The notes under the pieces are model-generated. The model was not told where the DNA came from, ran no database searches, and saw only the letters and a program-made list of their open reading frames with translations. Shown in pieces: positions 24,822 to 33,166 of a stretch of DNA of 64,000 bases. Position 1 is the stretch's first letter; every line of letters begins with the position of its first letter. The translations under genes and the position numbers were made by a program. This stretch comes from UBA2336 sp031395485 (lineage in GTDB: Bacteria > Bacteroidota > Bacteroidia > Cytophagales > Cyclobacteriaceae). The DNA lies in contig JANNUS010000006.1 of the NCBI GenBank assembly GCA_031395485.1, positions 186,001-250,000 on the forward strand, read 5' to 3'.

Positions 24822-25163
24822 TCAGGTTAAAAAAAGAACCCCGACAACTGTGTGCCGGGGAATCCAAACTATTTTTACACTATGACCGGGTACATATAGC
24901 CATCCACCACGGGCAGCACGCCAATGACCTTCCCTCCAAATAGCACCATGCTTGCGCGGTCGGGCCCAGTAGCCGTTAGCCCATACATAATTTTTTTGCC
25001 TTTTATTCCATCTCCACGAACCCCCAATCCAAACATGGTGGGCAGATGGACAAACTGGCTTAATGACAACCGGTGTGATTGGCCTGACTTTTACAATTAC
25101 CTGCGCCTCTGCATTCATCATTACAAAAAGCGTCACTACTATCGCTATCATTCTCCTTTTCAT
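24822..25163 (-). CDS. small exported YXWGXW-like repeat protein
   Basis: 113 residues from the ATG at 25163. A signal peptide (MKRRMIAIVVTLFVMMNAEA) is followed by tryptophan-rich repeats: 'HVWIGGSWRWNKRQKNYVWA', 'GYWARPRKHGAIWREGHW' and 'RGGWLYVPGH'. This is the pattern of the small YXWGXW proteins, thought to sit in the envelope; their role is unknown. The last ~20 codons (after PGH) do not resemble the repeat and run through the terminator hairpin, so a one-base indel near 24890 may have replaced a natural stop. Confidence 0.75.
   Translation of the reverse strand: MKRRMIAIVVTLFVMMNAEAQVIVKVRPITPVVIKPVCPSAHHVWIGGSWRWNKRQKNYVWANGYWARPRKHGAIWREGHWRAARGGWLYVPGHSVKIVWIPRHTVVGVLFLT
24829..24860 (-). 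terminator. intrinsic terminator after the WxW-repeat gene
   Basis: On the minus strand CCCCG (24860-24856) pairs with CGGGG (24843-24839), and the hairpin is followed by TTCTTTTTTT. It overlaps the last codons of the frame that ends at 24822, suggesting that the real stop lies earlier. Confidence 0.75.
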
Positions 25164-25230
25164 ATAATCAGTTTTACGCTTAGAGCCATACAAGTCTGTA
25201 AGGTTTAATGATCAATCAAAATTTACTGGA

Positions 25231-25238
25231 TACATTTG
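25231..25238 (+). promoter_or_regulatory. candidate -7 element for the nitroreductase
   Basis: TACATTTG matches TAnnTTTG and ends 15 bases before the preferred ATG at 25254. No clear TTG is present at the -33 distance. Confidence 0.35.
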
Positions 25239-25253
25239 TTCAAAACCAACTGT

Positions 25254-25844
25254 ATGAACGCTATTACTGATCAGGTAAATCACATCATAAAATCCAGGCG
25301 CTCTGTTTTTCCGAAAGATTATACAGGAGAAAAAGTAAATGATGCTATTGTTGAACAAATACTACAAAATGCCAATTGGGCACCTACTCACAAATTCACA
25401 GAACCCTGGCGATTTGTTGTTTACACGGATGACGGAAGAAAAAAACTAGGGGAACTACAGGCTGCTGTTTACAAGCAAAAAACTGAAGCAGATGGAACGT
25501 TTAAAGAAGAGCGTTACCAGAATTTATTCAGTAAGCCTTTCGAATCTTCTCACGTTATTCTGGTTTATATGAAGCGTGATGAAAAAAAATCTATTCCAGA
25601 ACTTGAAGAAATTGGCGCTGTATTTTGCGCTGTTCAAAATATGTACCTGACTGCTGCGGCTTACGGAGTGGGGTGCTACTTAAGCACGGGAGGTGTTACT
25701 TTTTTTGAAGAGTCGAACGCGGCCTTTGGGCTTTCTCCAGAAGATCGGATCTTAGGCTTCTTTCACATGGGTGTTCCAAAACATTTAAATCAGGTAAGCA
25801 GACGAACCCCAATCGAAGAGAAAGTGATTTGGATTAACGAATAA
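25254..25844 (+). CDS. nitroreductase family protein (NfsB/YdjA type)
   Basis: 196 residues from the ATG at 25254; the upstream TTG at 25236 lies in the promoter box. It is an FMN-dependent nitroreductase: 'IIKSRRSVFPKDYTGEKVND' gives the FMN phosphate-binding Arg residues, 'NANWAPTHKFTEPWRFVVYT' the second loop (resembling the YdjA subfamily), and 'AAAYGVGCYLSTGG' the dimer and flavin contact. It uses NAD(P)H to reduce nitro or quinone-like compounds; the true substrate is unknown. It is followed 25 bases later by a TfoX-like gene. Confidence 0.92.
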   Translation: MNAITDQVNHIIKSRRSVFPKDYTGEKVNDAIVEQILQNANWAPTHKFTEPWRFVVYTDDGRKKLGELQAAVYKQKTEADGTFKEERYQNLFSKPFESSHVILVYMKRDEKKSIPELEEIGAVFCAVQNMYLTAAAYGVGCYLSTGGVTFFEESNAAFGLSPEDRILGFFHMGVPKHLNQVSRRTPIEEKVIWINE

Positions 25845-25869
25845 GGTTCAAAGATGTGAACTTCCTAAA

Positions 25870-26307
25870 ATGAAAAAGCCACCCGTTATTCCATTTGAGT
25901 TTGTGCTAGAAGAGCTCTTTTCGCTTGAGCCTGTTGTGCGGCCCATGTTTGGTTGTCATGCTATTTACGTTGGTGATAAGATTATGCTAATTCTACGCAA
26001 TAAAGTCGGAGAACACATAGCAGACAATGGAATTTGGGTTGCCACAAAATTTGAACATCATGAAACACTGCTAAAAATATTTTCGTCCATGCGATCCATC
26101 CAGGTTCTGGGAAATGGAAAAACTAATTGGCAGATACTTCCTGTTGATGCCGAGGACTTTGAGGAAAGCGCCATAAAAGTATGTAATCTTATTTTGAAAG
26201 GAGACCCGAGAATTGGTAACGTGCCCAAGGCGAGAAAAAAGAAACTACCAACAGCCCCGCTTCGCCAAAACGCTTCGCGAAAGCAAGCCGGTAAGAAAAA
26301 ACGCTAG
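25870..26307 (+). CDS. TfoX N-terminal-domain-like protein
   Basis: 145 residues. The first ~110 match the TfoX/YjhX N-terminal domain pattern, with 'VRPMFGCHAIYVGDKIMLIL' as the clearest part. The C-terminus (about 119-145) is a lysine/arginine-rich tail (KARKKKLPTAPLRQNAS, then KKKR) that could bind nucleic acid or be disordered. There is no evidence for a competence role here. It is probably co-transcribed with the nitroreductase. Its end overlaps the convergent lipoprotein gene by 4 bases. Confidence 0.75.
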   Translation: MKKPPVIPFEFVLEELFSLEPVVRPMFGCHAIYVGDKIMLILRNKVGEHIADNGIWVATKFEHHETLLKIFSSMRSIQVLGNGKTNWQILPVDAEDFEESAIKVCNLILKGDPRIGNVPKARKKKLPTAPLRQNASRKQAGKKKR

Positions 26308-27020
26308 TTCACCGCATTAAACGCTACATCAATTTGTGTATAATATAGTGTTGTGGTTCCCTCAAACCCAGAATCACTTCCAAAGACTAACCAAATCTCT
26401 CCTGTAGCATCTGTGGTGACTTGAAAACTGCTACTTGCATTATTGTTCCGGATGATCACGGTATATTTTGTTGTGGTTGAACCAACACCAACATGCCCGA
26501 TGTTCATCATGTCTGAACCTTCCTCGGCCTGATTGCCTTTATCGATGTTCATGCGATACATTCCGGTTTCTAATTCTTTTTTTGGCTCTATCAATGTAAC
26601 GCCCGCTTTAAGGTAAACGCTTTCACCAGGGGCTCCACCAACCCCAACTGCACCGGTAGGCGCATTAGAAGCTACCCGAACATTAAACAAAATTTCATAA
26701 GTAGTATTGGGGCGCAGCCCTGAAATCTTCCTTTTAATAAACATAAAGAGATCATCGCTGAGATTCTTGCCAGAAACAAGCAGACCTTTTGTTGTTGAAT
26801 TTACACTTGTGCCCGATGGTATTGTGTCATGCATGATAACCAGTTGATAGGTTATTGAGTCTCCTTCCGGATAGTCTGCAAAATCGCCTGTCCATCCTTC
26901 TTCTGAATCATTAAAAAAATATGAAATTAAAAACACCTTAACTTCTTGCTCCGGCTGATTGCAGGATACTTGCAGAAAAATCAATGCTAACACAATATTC
27001 CTTTTTGCACATTTCATCAT
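26304..27020 (-). CDS. lipoprotein of unknown function
   Basis: 238 residues from the ATG at 27020 (next ATG at 27017). The signal MMKCAKRNIVLALIFLQVSC carries the lipobox QVSC. The mature part is beta-rich with many Thr/Gly residues, including 'KISGLRPNTTYEILFNVRVA', a fibronectin/galactose-binding-like beta-sandwich pattern, and 'VTTDATGEIWLVFGSDSGFE'. I recall similar single-domain lipoproteins in Bacteroidota without known role. It likely sits on the outer membrane. It is monocistronic. Confidence 0.75.
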   Translation of the reverse strand: MMKCAKRNIVLALIFLQVSCNQPEQEVKVFLISYFFNDSEEGWTGDFADYPEGDSITYQLVIMHDTIPSGTSVNSTTKGLLVSGKNLSDDLFMFIKRKISGLRPNTTYEILFNVRVASNAPTGAVGVGGAPGESVYLKAGVTLIEPKKELETGMYRMNIDKGNQAEEGSDMMNIGHVGVGSTTTKYTVIIRNNNASSSFQVTTDATGEIWLVFGSDSGFEGTTTLYYTQIDVAFNAVN

Positions 27021-27136
27021 ACCCAACAAAACTAATGATAATCCGGATGTTAGACACAAAACGCTTATGATAGAATTGGGCAAGTCTGGATTATTGAAAT
27101 TCTAACGACAATAACATTTTATGTATCTTCACTACC

Positions 27137-27670
27137 ATGAATAAGCTTATCCCATTTCTTTTTGTGATTTCGGTCGTTGCCTGTACAGAAATTACATATA
27201 ACGAACCTCAACCAAGGGGTATAACGTCACTGGCGTCAGTTCCTGTTAAAATTCAGGGAACGTACTTATGGAAAGAAGATACCATCACTTTTTTTGAAAG
27301 AGGGTTTCGCGCAAAAGACAAGAAGGAGGACGTTCTTTTTTTGAGTGACAGCATTGTAATAAAGAATTACAAAAATCATTATTTTATTAGTTATCGCGAA
27401 AGTGGCGAGTGGCTATTGCGTATTCTTAAGCCTCTAAAAAATGGTGACTTAATATACCTGGAGATGGAAAATGTTCCTGAAGAGGAACCAAAACGGAAAC
27501 TCTTTCTTGATAGACTCTCAAAAGAAACACCGGTAATTAAAAATACGGTTGATAGTGTCACCCATTATTTAATTAACCCGTCTCCTAAAAAATTACTAAC
27601 CCTGGTAAAGCGAGGCTATTTTCAAGAAAAAGGAACGCTGCTAAAAATCAAATCTGTCATTACGAATTAA
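27137..27670 (+). CDS. lipoprotein of unknown function
   Basis: 177 residues. A lipoprotein signal MNKLIPFLFVISVVAC (lipobox VVAC, Cys16) is followed by a mixed alpha/beta protein with 'EPQPRGITSLASVPVKIQGT' and 'ESGEWLLRILKPLKNGDLIY'. No known domain is recognised. It diverges from the lipoprotein gene upstream, and is followed by an inverted-repeat region. Confidence 0.7.
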   Translation: MNKLIPFLFVISVVACTEITYNEPQPRGITSLASVPVKIQGTYLWKEDTITFFERGFRAKDKKEDVLFLSDSIVIKNYKNHYFISYRESGEWLLRILKPLKNGDLIYLEMENVPEEEPKRKLFLDRLSKETPVIKNTVDSVTHYLINPSPKKLLTLVKRGYFQEKGTLLKIKSVITN

Positions 27671-27671
27671 T

Positions 27672-27749
27672 GCGTGGGTTGAGAGGATACGAGAAGCAAT
27701 CCAGTGATTGTGAAAGGCACGGTCTTGGGGATTGCTTCGTCACCCACGC
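27672..27749. repeat. palindromic intergenic repeat
   Basis: Outer arms GCGTGGGT/ACCCACGC (27672-27679, 27742-27749) and inner arms GAAGCAATCC/GGATTGCTTC (27693-27702, 27729-27738) form a long interrupted stem between two convergent genes. A further conserved-looking piece (TTCCTCGCAATGACG, to about 27779) follows. It is of the REP type and may also serve as a terminator. Confidence 0.75.
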
Positions 27750-27802
27750 GCTCTAGCCATGCCGTTCCTCGCAATGACGTATAATTTTGTATAGGTTCTT
27801 AA

Positions 27803-28276
27803 TCACTTCTTCGCCATGGAAAGAATTAGCTGCCGCTTCGACATCCATATATTCCACGTGCCCTTTACCTCCACCGAACTATCTGGTCGAATAAGCACAA
27901 CTGCTTGCGTATAAAGCAACGAATCCACTCCAATTTTTTGAACGTTATCATGCATTGTTGTTCCTACAATCACACTATTAATGTATGCATCTATTAATTG
28001 TTGCTCAATTTCCAAGGCATGCTTTGCGCCAGGCTCGAGCCAATGAATCTTAACACGAGCCGCCTCGGCAATGGAGTCGGTTACTGCGTGCGAAGTTAAT
28101 CCCGTCATTACTGCTCTCCCTTTCGAAAACGCAGCTTCGGTTATCTGCGCATCTGTAATTTTTACAATAGCCTGTTGTTCGCTGCCTTCGCGCATTTTTT
28201 TTCGCTGCTCATCGGTGAGAGAACCACCGCAAGCAAATAATGACAGTGCTAGGAAAATGAGTAACTGCTTGTTCAT
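27803..28276 (-). CDS. lipoprotein of unknown function
   Basis: 157 residues with lipoprotein signal MNKQLLIFLALSLFACGG (lipobox LFAC, Cys16). The mature part starts with a charged helix (LTDEQRKKMREGSEQQAIVK), continues with more helices and ends in a beta hairpin with 'EVKGTWNIWMSKRQLILSM'. The shape resembles small periplasmic sensor or DUF3365-like domains, but I cannot name it with confidence. Monocistronic, convergent with the previous lipoprotein. Confidence 0.7.
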   Translation of the reverse strand: MNKQLLIFLALSLFACGGSLTDEQRKKMREGSEQQAIVKITDAQITEAAFSKGRAVMTGLTSHAVTDSIAEAARVKIHWLEPGAKHALEIEQQLIDAYINSVIVGTTMHDNVQKIGVDSLLYTQAVVLIRPDSSVEVKGTWNIWMSKRQLILSMAKK

Positions 28277-28303
28277 GTTACAATATACTCACTTTGTTAT
28301 TTT

Positions 28304-28355
28304 CTTTGTGTCTTGGTGTTCGTGGCAAAAAAAATTGAGCCACAGAGACACAAAG
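28304..28355. repeat. palindromic intergenic repeat upstream of prfA
   Basis: Arms CTTTGTGTCT/AGACACAAAG (28304-28313, 28346-28355) and GTGGC/GCCAC (28322-28326, 28339-28343) form a two-part stem. A second short element, 'CTGTCTGTCTGGTAGGCAGG', follows at about 28391. No gene is present between 28277 and 28452. Confidence 0.7.
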
Positions 28356-28452
28356 CTACTGGGTTGTTACCCCTGCTAGTCCTATTCTAAAAACCTGTCT
28401 GTCTGGTAGGCAGGTCATTAATCCTGATTAACTTTACACCTCAATTTTGGGT

Positions 28453-29526
28453 ATGATTCAAAAACTGGAAGAAATAAAGCATCGATTTGAGGAAGTAGGA
28501 TTGCTGCTGGTACAACCTGAAATTATTCAGGATATTAAAAAGTACATGGGGCTGAACAAAGAGTATAAGGATCTTGAAAAGATCGTTCTTAAATACAATC
28601 AGTACAGCGATGCGCTCAATCATCAGCAACAGGCAAAAGAAGTATTAGAAAAGGAAAAAGATCAGGATTTGCGAGCCATGGCAAAGGAGGAATTGGATGA
28701 ACTCGCTCCTAAAATAGAATTGTATGAAGGCGAGCTGAAGGAAATGCTGATTCCGAAAGATCCGAATGATGATAAAAACATCATTCTTGAAATTCGGGGA
28801 GGAACGGGCGGAGACGAGGCCGCACTTTTCGCTGGCGATTTATTCCGAATGTATCAACGCTTTTGCGACAGGCGCGGACTAAAGCTTACTGTTCTCGACT
28901 CATCCGAAGGTACAGCAGGGGGATTTAAAGAAATTGTTAGCAGTGTTCAGGGCGAGGGATCCTATGCGCTATTCAAATTTGAATCGGGCGTTCACCGGGT
29001 GCAGCGTGTTCCTGATACCGAAACTCAGGGAAGAGTGCACACCTCAGCAGCTTCGGTGGCCGTGCTACCCGAGGTAGAAGATGTTAGCATTGAAATAAGC
29101 CCTGCAGACATTGAAGTACAAACATCGCGTTCGGGCGGTGCGGGTGGTCAAAATGTAAACAAGGTTGAAACAAAAGTGCAGCTCACGCATAAGCCAACGG
29201 GCATCGTGATTACGTGCCAGGTAGAACGCTCACAGCTGGGCAATCGCGAACGCGCCATGAAAATGCTGAAAGCAAAACTGTATGATCTGGAAGTCGCGAA
29301 GCAACAGGCCGAATTAGGAGCCGTTCGAAAATTGATGGTACGCAGTGGCGATCGCTCCGAAAAAATAAGAACCTATAATTACCCACAAAGCCGCGTTACC
29401 GACCATCGCATTAGCTACACGCAACACAACCTGCCTTCCGTTATGAATGGCGAAATTGACGATTTCATTGAGCAGCTTCGCATTGCAGATAGTGCGGAAA
29501 AAATGGCTGAGGGAGCATCTCTTTAA
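28453..29526 (+). CDS. prfA: peptide chain release factor 1
   Basis: 357 residues from the ATG at 28453; the TTG 6 bases upstream is unlikely. RF1 recognises UAA and UAG and triggers hydrolysis of peptidyl-tRNA. The GGQ catalytic motif is in 'SRSGGAGGQNVNKVETKVQL' (around residue 233), and the expected loop 'SGVHRVQRVPDTETQGRVHT' precedes it. The RF1-type stop-codon loop (QTQGRVHTSA region) and C-terminal helix 'YNYPQSRVTDHRI' are complete. Cytoplasmic, on its own. Confidence 0.97.
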   Translation: MIQKLEEIKHRFEEVGLLLVQPEIIQDIKKYMGLNKEYKDLEKIVLKYNQYSDALNHQQQAKEVLEKEKDQDLRAMAKEELDELAPKIELYEGELKEMLIPKDPNDDKNIILEIRGGTGGDEAALFAGDLFRMYQRFCDRRGLKLTVLDSSEGTAGGFKEIVSSVQGEGSYALFKFESGVHRVQRVPDTETQGRVHTSAASVAVLPEVEDVSIEISPADIEVQTSRSGGAGGQNVNKVETKVQLTHKPTGIVITCQVERSQLGNRERAMKMLKAKLYDLEVAKQQAELGAVRKLMVRSGDRSEKIRTYNYPQSRVTDHRISYTQHNLPSVMNGEIDDFIEQLRIADSAEKMAEGASL

Positions 29527-29569
29527 CCAATTAAAACCTTTTTATCAGTATCCGTAATGAGTCTTAAAT

Positions 29570-29704
29570 AATATTAGTCCGTCATTTCGCAGGACGGCCA
29601 CAGGCAGGACGGAGAAATCCCCTTTTCGCGTAACCCTCAAGGGGATTTCTCCGCTCACCATCCTTCGTCAGGGTCGCTGCGAAATGACGTTCATACTATT
29701 TTAG
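29570..29704 (-). repeat. dispersed ~135-bp intergenic repeat, copy 2
   Basis: Reverse-orientation match to the element at 14244-14380. This copy has a perfect 14-bp inner stem (GGAGAAATCCCCTT at 29611-29624 with its complement at 29639-29652) and a perfect 12-bp outer stem (CGTCATTTCGCA at 29580-29591 with its complement at 29678-29689). It contains no coding frame. It lies between prfA and lemA. Confidence 0.85.
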
Positions 29705-29764
29705 GACTTGAAACAGATACACATAAATCTTTTCACTAATTTTAATCACGAACAAAACAACGTT

Positions 29765-30355
29765 ATGAAAAAAGGACTAATTACAATTGGAATTATACTG
29801 GTAGTTGCATTTATGCTATACAGTTTTTTTGCAGGTCGTTACAACACGATGGTTGAATTGCAAGAGGCGATTCCGAAAGCATGGGCGGATGTGGAGGCTC
29901 AATACCAGCGCAGAGCTGATTTGATACCAAACTTGGTGAACACCGTAAAAGGCTACGCAAATTTTGAACAGGAAACCCTTACCAAGGTAATAGAGGCACG
30001 CGCAAGTGCCACGCAGGTGAAAATTGATCCAAGTAATATTACACCCGAAGCGTTAGCACAATATCAGCAGGCTCAAAACGGAGTAAGCTCAGCGTTGAGT
30101 AGGCTTTTGGTATCTGTGGAAGCATATCCGGAGCTGAAGGCCAATCAAAATTTCCTTGACTTGCAAGCGCAGCTTGAGGGAACAGAAAACAGAATTACCG
30201 TTGCACGGAATCGCTTCAACGAAGTTGTGCAACCGTACAATGTGTACATAAAGAAATTTCCATCGAATATGATCGCCAATATGTTTGGCTTTACAGCAAA
30301 AGGATATTTCGAAGCAGTTGCTGGTTCTGAGAAGGCACCTGAAGTGAAATTCTAG
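29765..30355 (+). CDS. LemA family protein
   Basis: 196 residues from the ATG at 29765. One N-terminal membrane helix (about 5-24) is followed by a long helical bundle with the LemA signature 'EAIPKAWADVEAQYQRRADL' and 'IPNLVNTVKGYANFEQETL', then 'ENRITVARNRFNEVVQPYNV' and 'IKKFPSNMIANMFGF'. LemA proteins are widespread; the function is not settled. In other genomes they are often beside TPM-domain genes, which are missing here. A strong terminator follows. Confidence 0.95.
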   Translation: MKKGLITIGIILVVAFMLYSFFAGRYNTMVELQEAIPKAWADVEAQYQRRADLIPNLVNTVKGYANFEQETLTKVIEARASATQVKIDPSNITPEALAQYQQAQNGVSSALSRLLVSVEAYPELKANQNFLDLQAQLEGTENRITVARNRFNEVVQPYNVYIKKFPSNMIANMFGFTAKGYFEAVAGSEKAPEVKF

Positions 30356-30377
30356 ACACTCTCAACACCAAACAAAA

Positions 30378-30406
30378 AGCTCCCCAATTTATCGGGGAGC
30401 TTTTTT
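30378..30406. terminator. bidirectional intrinsic terminator, lemA / infB
   Basis: The stem AGCTCCCC/GGGGAGCT (30378-30385 and 30394-30401) has A5 before and T6 after, so it can end both lemA (plus strand) and the rimP-nusA-infB transcript (minus strand). Confidence 0.9.
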
Positions 30407-30424
30407 ATTATTCTATCTACTGAA

Positions 30425-33109
30425 TTAAAGTGTTCTCTTCACCTCTCGTTGCTCGTACGCTTCAATTACGTCACCAACATTAATGTCGTTGAAGTTTTTG
30501 ATGCTGATACCGCAATCGAAACCAGATCGTACTTCGCTAACATCATCCTTAAAGCGTTTCAACGCGCCCATCTCACCAGAGTACACAACAATACCATCGC
30601 GGATGAGGCGTATCGGGTTGCTGCGCTTCAGGTATCCATCGGTTACCATACAGCCTGCTACCGTTCCAACTTTTGTGATCTTGAATGCTTCGCGTACTTC
30701 TGCGTTACCCACAATTATTTCCTGCGTTGCTGGTGCCAGCATACCTTCCATTGCGGCTTTTACTTCGTTGATGGCATCGTAAATAATAGAGTATAAGCGA
30801 ATTTCAATTTCTTCATTATCGGCAATGCGTCTTGCGGCATTTGAAGGACGAACCTGGAAACCAACAATAACGGCATCGGATGCGGATGCTAACAACACAT
30901 CGGATTCAGAAATTTGACCAACACCTTTATGAATAATAGCAACCTGAACTTCCTGCGTAGAAAGTTTTAATAATGAATCCGACAACGCTTCTACGGAACC
31001 ATCCACGTCACCTTTCACGATAACATTCAATTGCTTGAAATTACCAATCGCTAAACGTCTTCCGATTTCATCCAGCGTAATGTGTTTCTTTGTACGAATA
31101 CTTTGCTCACGCAAAATTTGTCCGCGCTTAGCCGCAAGTTCTCTCGCTTCGCGATCAGACTCCATCACCATAATTTTTTCACCCGCTTGTGGCGCACCAT
31201 CTAACCCCAGCATTTGCGCAGGTGTTGACGGACCAACTTCAGTTACACGCTTGCCGGTATCATCGAACATCGCTTTTACACGACCGTAATGTGCACCCGC
31301 TAATAAAATATCTCCGATCTTAAGCGTTCCTGTTTGCACCATGATGGTTGCAACATACCCACGGCCTTTATCTAATTGTGCATCAATCACTGAACCCATC
31401 GCCAGCTTATTCGAATTCGCTTTCAGGTTGAGTACCTCCGCTTCTAATAAGACTTTTTCAAGTAAGTCGTCAATACCCTTACCGGTTTTCGCGGAAATTT
31501 CCTGACACTGATATTTACCACCCCACTCTTCAACAAGAATATTTATTTTAGAAAGTGAATCCTTAACTTTTTCAGGATTAGCGCCTGGCTTATCCATTTT
31601 ATTAATCGCTACAATGATTGGAACACCGGCTACCTGAGCATGATTGATTGCCTCTTTTGTCTGCGGCATTACGTCATCATCGGCAGCCACTACAATAATA
31701 GCAATGTCTGTAAGCTTCGCTCCCCGCGCGCGCATCGCAGTAAACGCTTCGTGACCAGGTGTGTCGAGAAATGTAACTTTGTTACCACTTTGGGTTGTTA
31801 CTGAATATGCTCCAATGTGCTGTGTAATACCACCGGCCTCTGATGCTGTTACTTTCGTTTTACGGATGTAATCCAACAACGAAGTTTTACCATGGTCAAC
31901 GTGACCCATGATGGTAACGATAGGAGCACGGTGCGTCAGATCTTCTTCTGCATCTTGCTCTTCTTCTGCTTCATCTTCTTCCGTAGAGATAAATTGAACT
32001 TCATATCCAAATTCATCGGCAATAACAGTGATGGCTTCGGCATCTAATCGCTGATTGATAGACACGAACATTCCTAAACTTAAACAGGTGGAGATTACAT
32101 CATTCACGGAAACGTCCATAAGCGATGCAAGATCGTTGGCAGAAATAAATTCAGTCAACTTCAGTATTTTTGAATCTTCCTGTTCCTGAATATCCTTTAC
32201 ATCCTGAGCATCCGAAACCGCCTGACGTTTTTCTCTTCTGTATTTTGATCCCGAACCTTTTTTATGTCCACCACTTAGTTTAGCGAGCGTGGCTTTAATC
32301 TGTTCCTGAATTTCTTTTTCGGTTGGCTCTGCTTTTTGCGTACGTGGTGGCGGCCCGCCCGGACGGCCTCCCCGTGGATTAGTATTACTTCCACCGCCTG
32401 GTCTTGGTTGCTGTTGGCCCTGACCTCTGTTATCACTTGGGGATGGAAGTCGTTTCCTTGGTCTCTTCTTACGGGCATCATCTTTAAGATCGGATGAAGC
32501 AACTGGTTGATCCTTCTTTTTCTCTACCGGTAAATCAATTTTATCAACAACCTTTAAGCCTTGCAGCTTACCTGCCTTTGCTTTTATTAATTCCGAATCA
32601 GGTTGCTTTTCAACAACTACCGGCTTCACTTCAGGAGCTACAACTGGCTTAATCGGTTCTTCCTTTTTAACCGCCTCTTCCTTCTTTGTCTTTGCAGGAG
32701 GTGTTGCTTTCTTTTCAAGATCAATTTTTCCAACAACCTTAATGCCTTCTAGCACGGGGCGCTCACGCTCAACTTTCTCTGGTTTCTCCTCTTCTTTTTT
32801 TGCGCTCAGATTTTTGATCATCACGCTCTCTTCTTCATCAAGAGTCTGCTTCCTCGTTTCCTTTTCAGTTTCTATAGAGATATTATCGGCATGCTTTGCT
32901 CCAATAGTAAGACCTGAAGCCTCAAGTTTTTCAGTAGCAGATGACGCATACTCCTTTGATAGCATAGCGAATTGATCGGGCGTGAGCTTAGCATTGGGGT
33001 TATTTTCAACCTCATGCCCCTTCTTAGCCAAAAACTCAAACACGGTATGAAGCCCTACATTGAGTTTTCGTGCCGCCTGGCTTGCTCTAATTGATTTTTC
33101 CTCTGCCAT
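30425..33109 (-). CDS. infB: translation initiation factor IF-2
   Basis: 894 residues. An N-terminal IF2N region (about 1-50) is followed by a long Lys/Glu/Pro-rich linker with an Arg/Gly/Pro tract (about 225-255), a second IF2N domain (about 315-370), the GTPase domain with G1 GHVDHGKTS (about 400), G3 DTPGHEAF and G4 NKMDKP, and the beta-barrel domains to the C-terminus. IF-2 brings fMet-tRNA to the 30S subunit and drives subunit joining. It is the last gene of the rimP-nusA-infB operon (57-base gap to nusA). Confidence 0.98.
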   Translation of the reverse strand: MAEEKSIRASQAARKLNVGLHTVFEFLAKKGHEVENNPNAKLTPDQFAMLSKEYASSATEKLEASGLTIGAKHADNISIETEKETRKQTLDEEESVMIKNLSAKKEEEKPEKVERERPVLEGIKVVGKIDLEKKATPPAKTKKEEAVKKEEPIKPVVAPEVKPVVVEKQPDSELIKAKAGKLQGLKVVDKIDLPVEKKKDQPVASSDLKDDARKKRPRKRLPSPSDNRGQGQQQPRPGGGSNTNPRGGRPGGPPPRTQKAEPTEKEIQEQIKATLAKLSGGHKKGSGSKYRREKRQAVSDAQDVKDIQEQEDSKILKLTEFISANDLASLMDVSVNDVISTCLSLGMFVSINQRLDAEAITVIADEFGYEVQFISTEEDEAEEEQDAEEDLTHRAPIVTIMGHVDHGKTSLLDYIRKTKVTASEAGGITQHIGAYSVTTQSGNKVTFLDTPGHEAFTAMRARGAKLTDIAIIVVAADDDVMPQTKEAINHAQVAGVPIIVAINKMDKPGANPEKVKDSLSKINILVEEWGGKYQCQEISAKTGKGIDDLLEKVLLEAEVLNLKANSNKLAMGSVIDAQLDKGRGYVATIMVQTGTLKIGDILLAGAHYGRVKAMFDDTGKRVTEVGPSTPAQMLGLDGAPQAGEKIMVMESDREARELAAKRGQILREQSIRTKKHITLDEIGRRLAIGNFKQLNVIVKGDVDGSVEALSDSLLKLSTQEVQVAIIHKGVGQISESDVLLASASDAVIVGFQVRPSNAARRIADNEEIEIRLYSIIYDAINEVKAAMEGMLAPATQEIIVGNAEVREAFKITKVGTVAGCMVTDGYLKRSNPIRLIRDGIVVYSGEMGALKRFKDDVSEVRSGFDCGISIKNFNDINVGDVIEAYEQREVKRTL

Positions 33110-33166
33110 TCTAAAATATTATTCTTTTTTGCCGATACTAAAAAGTTATGCTCAATTGCATTTCCC

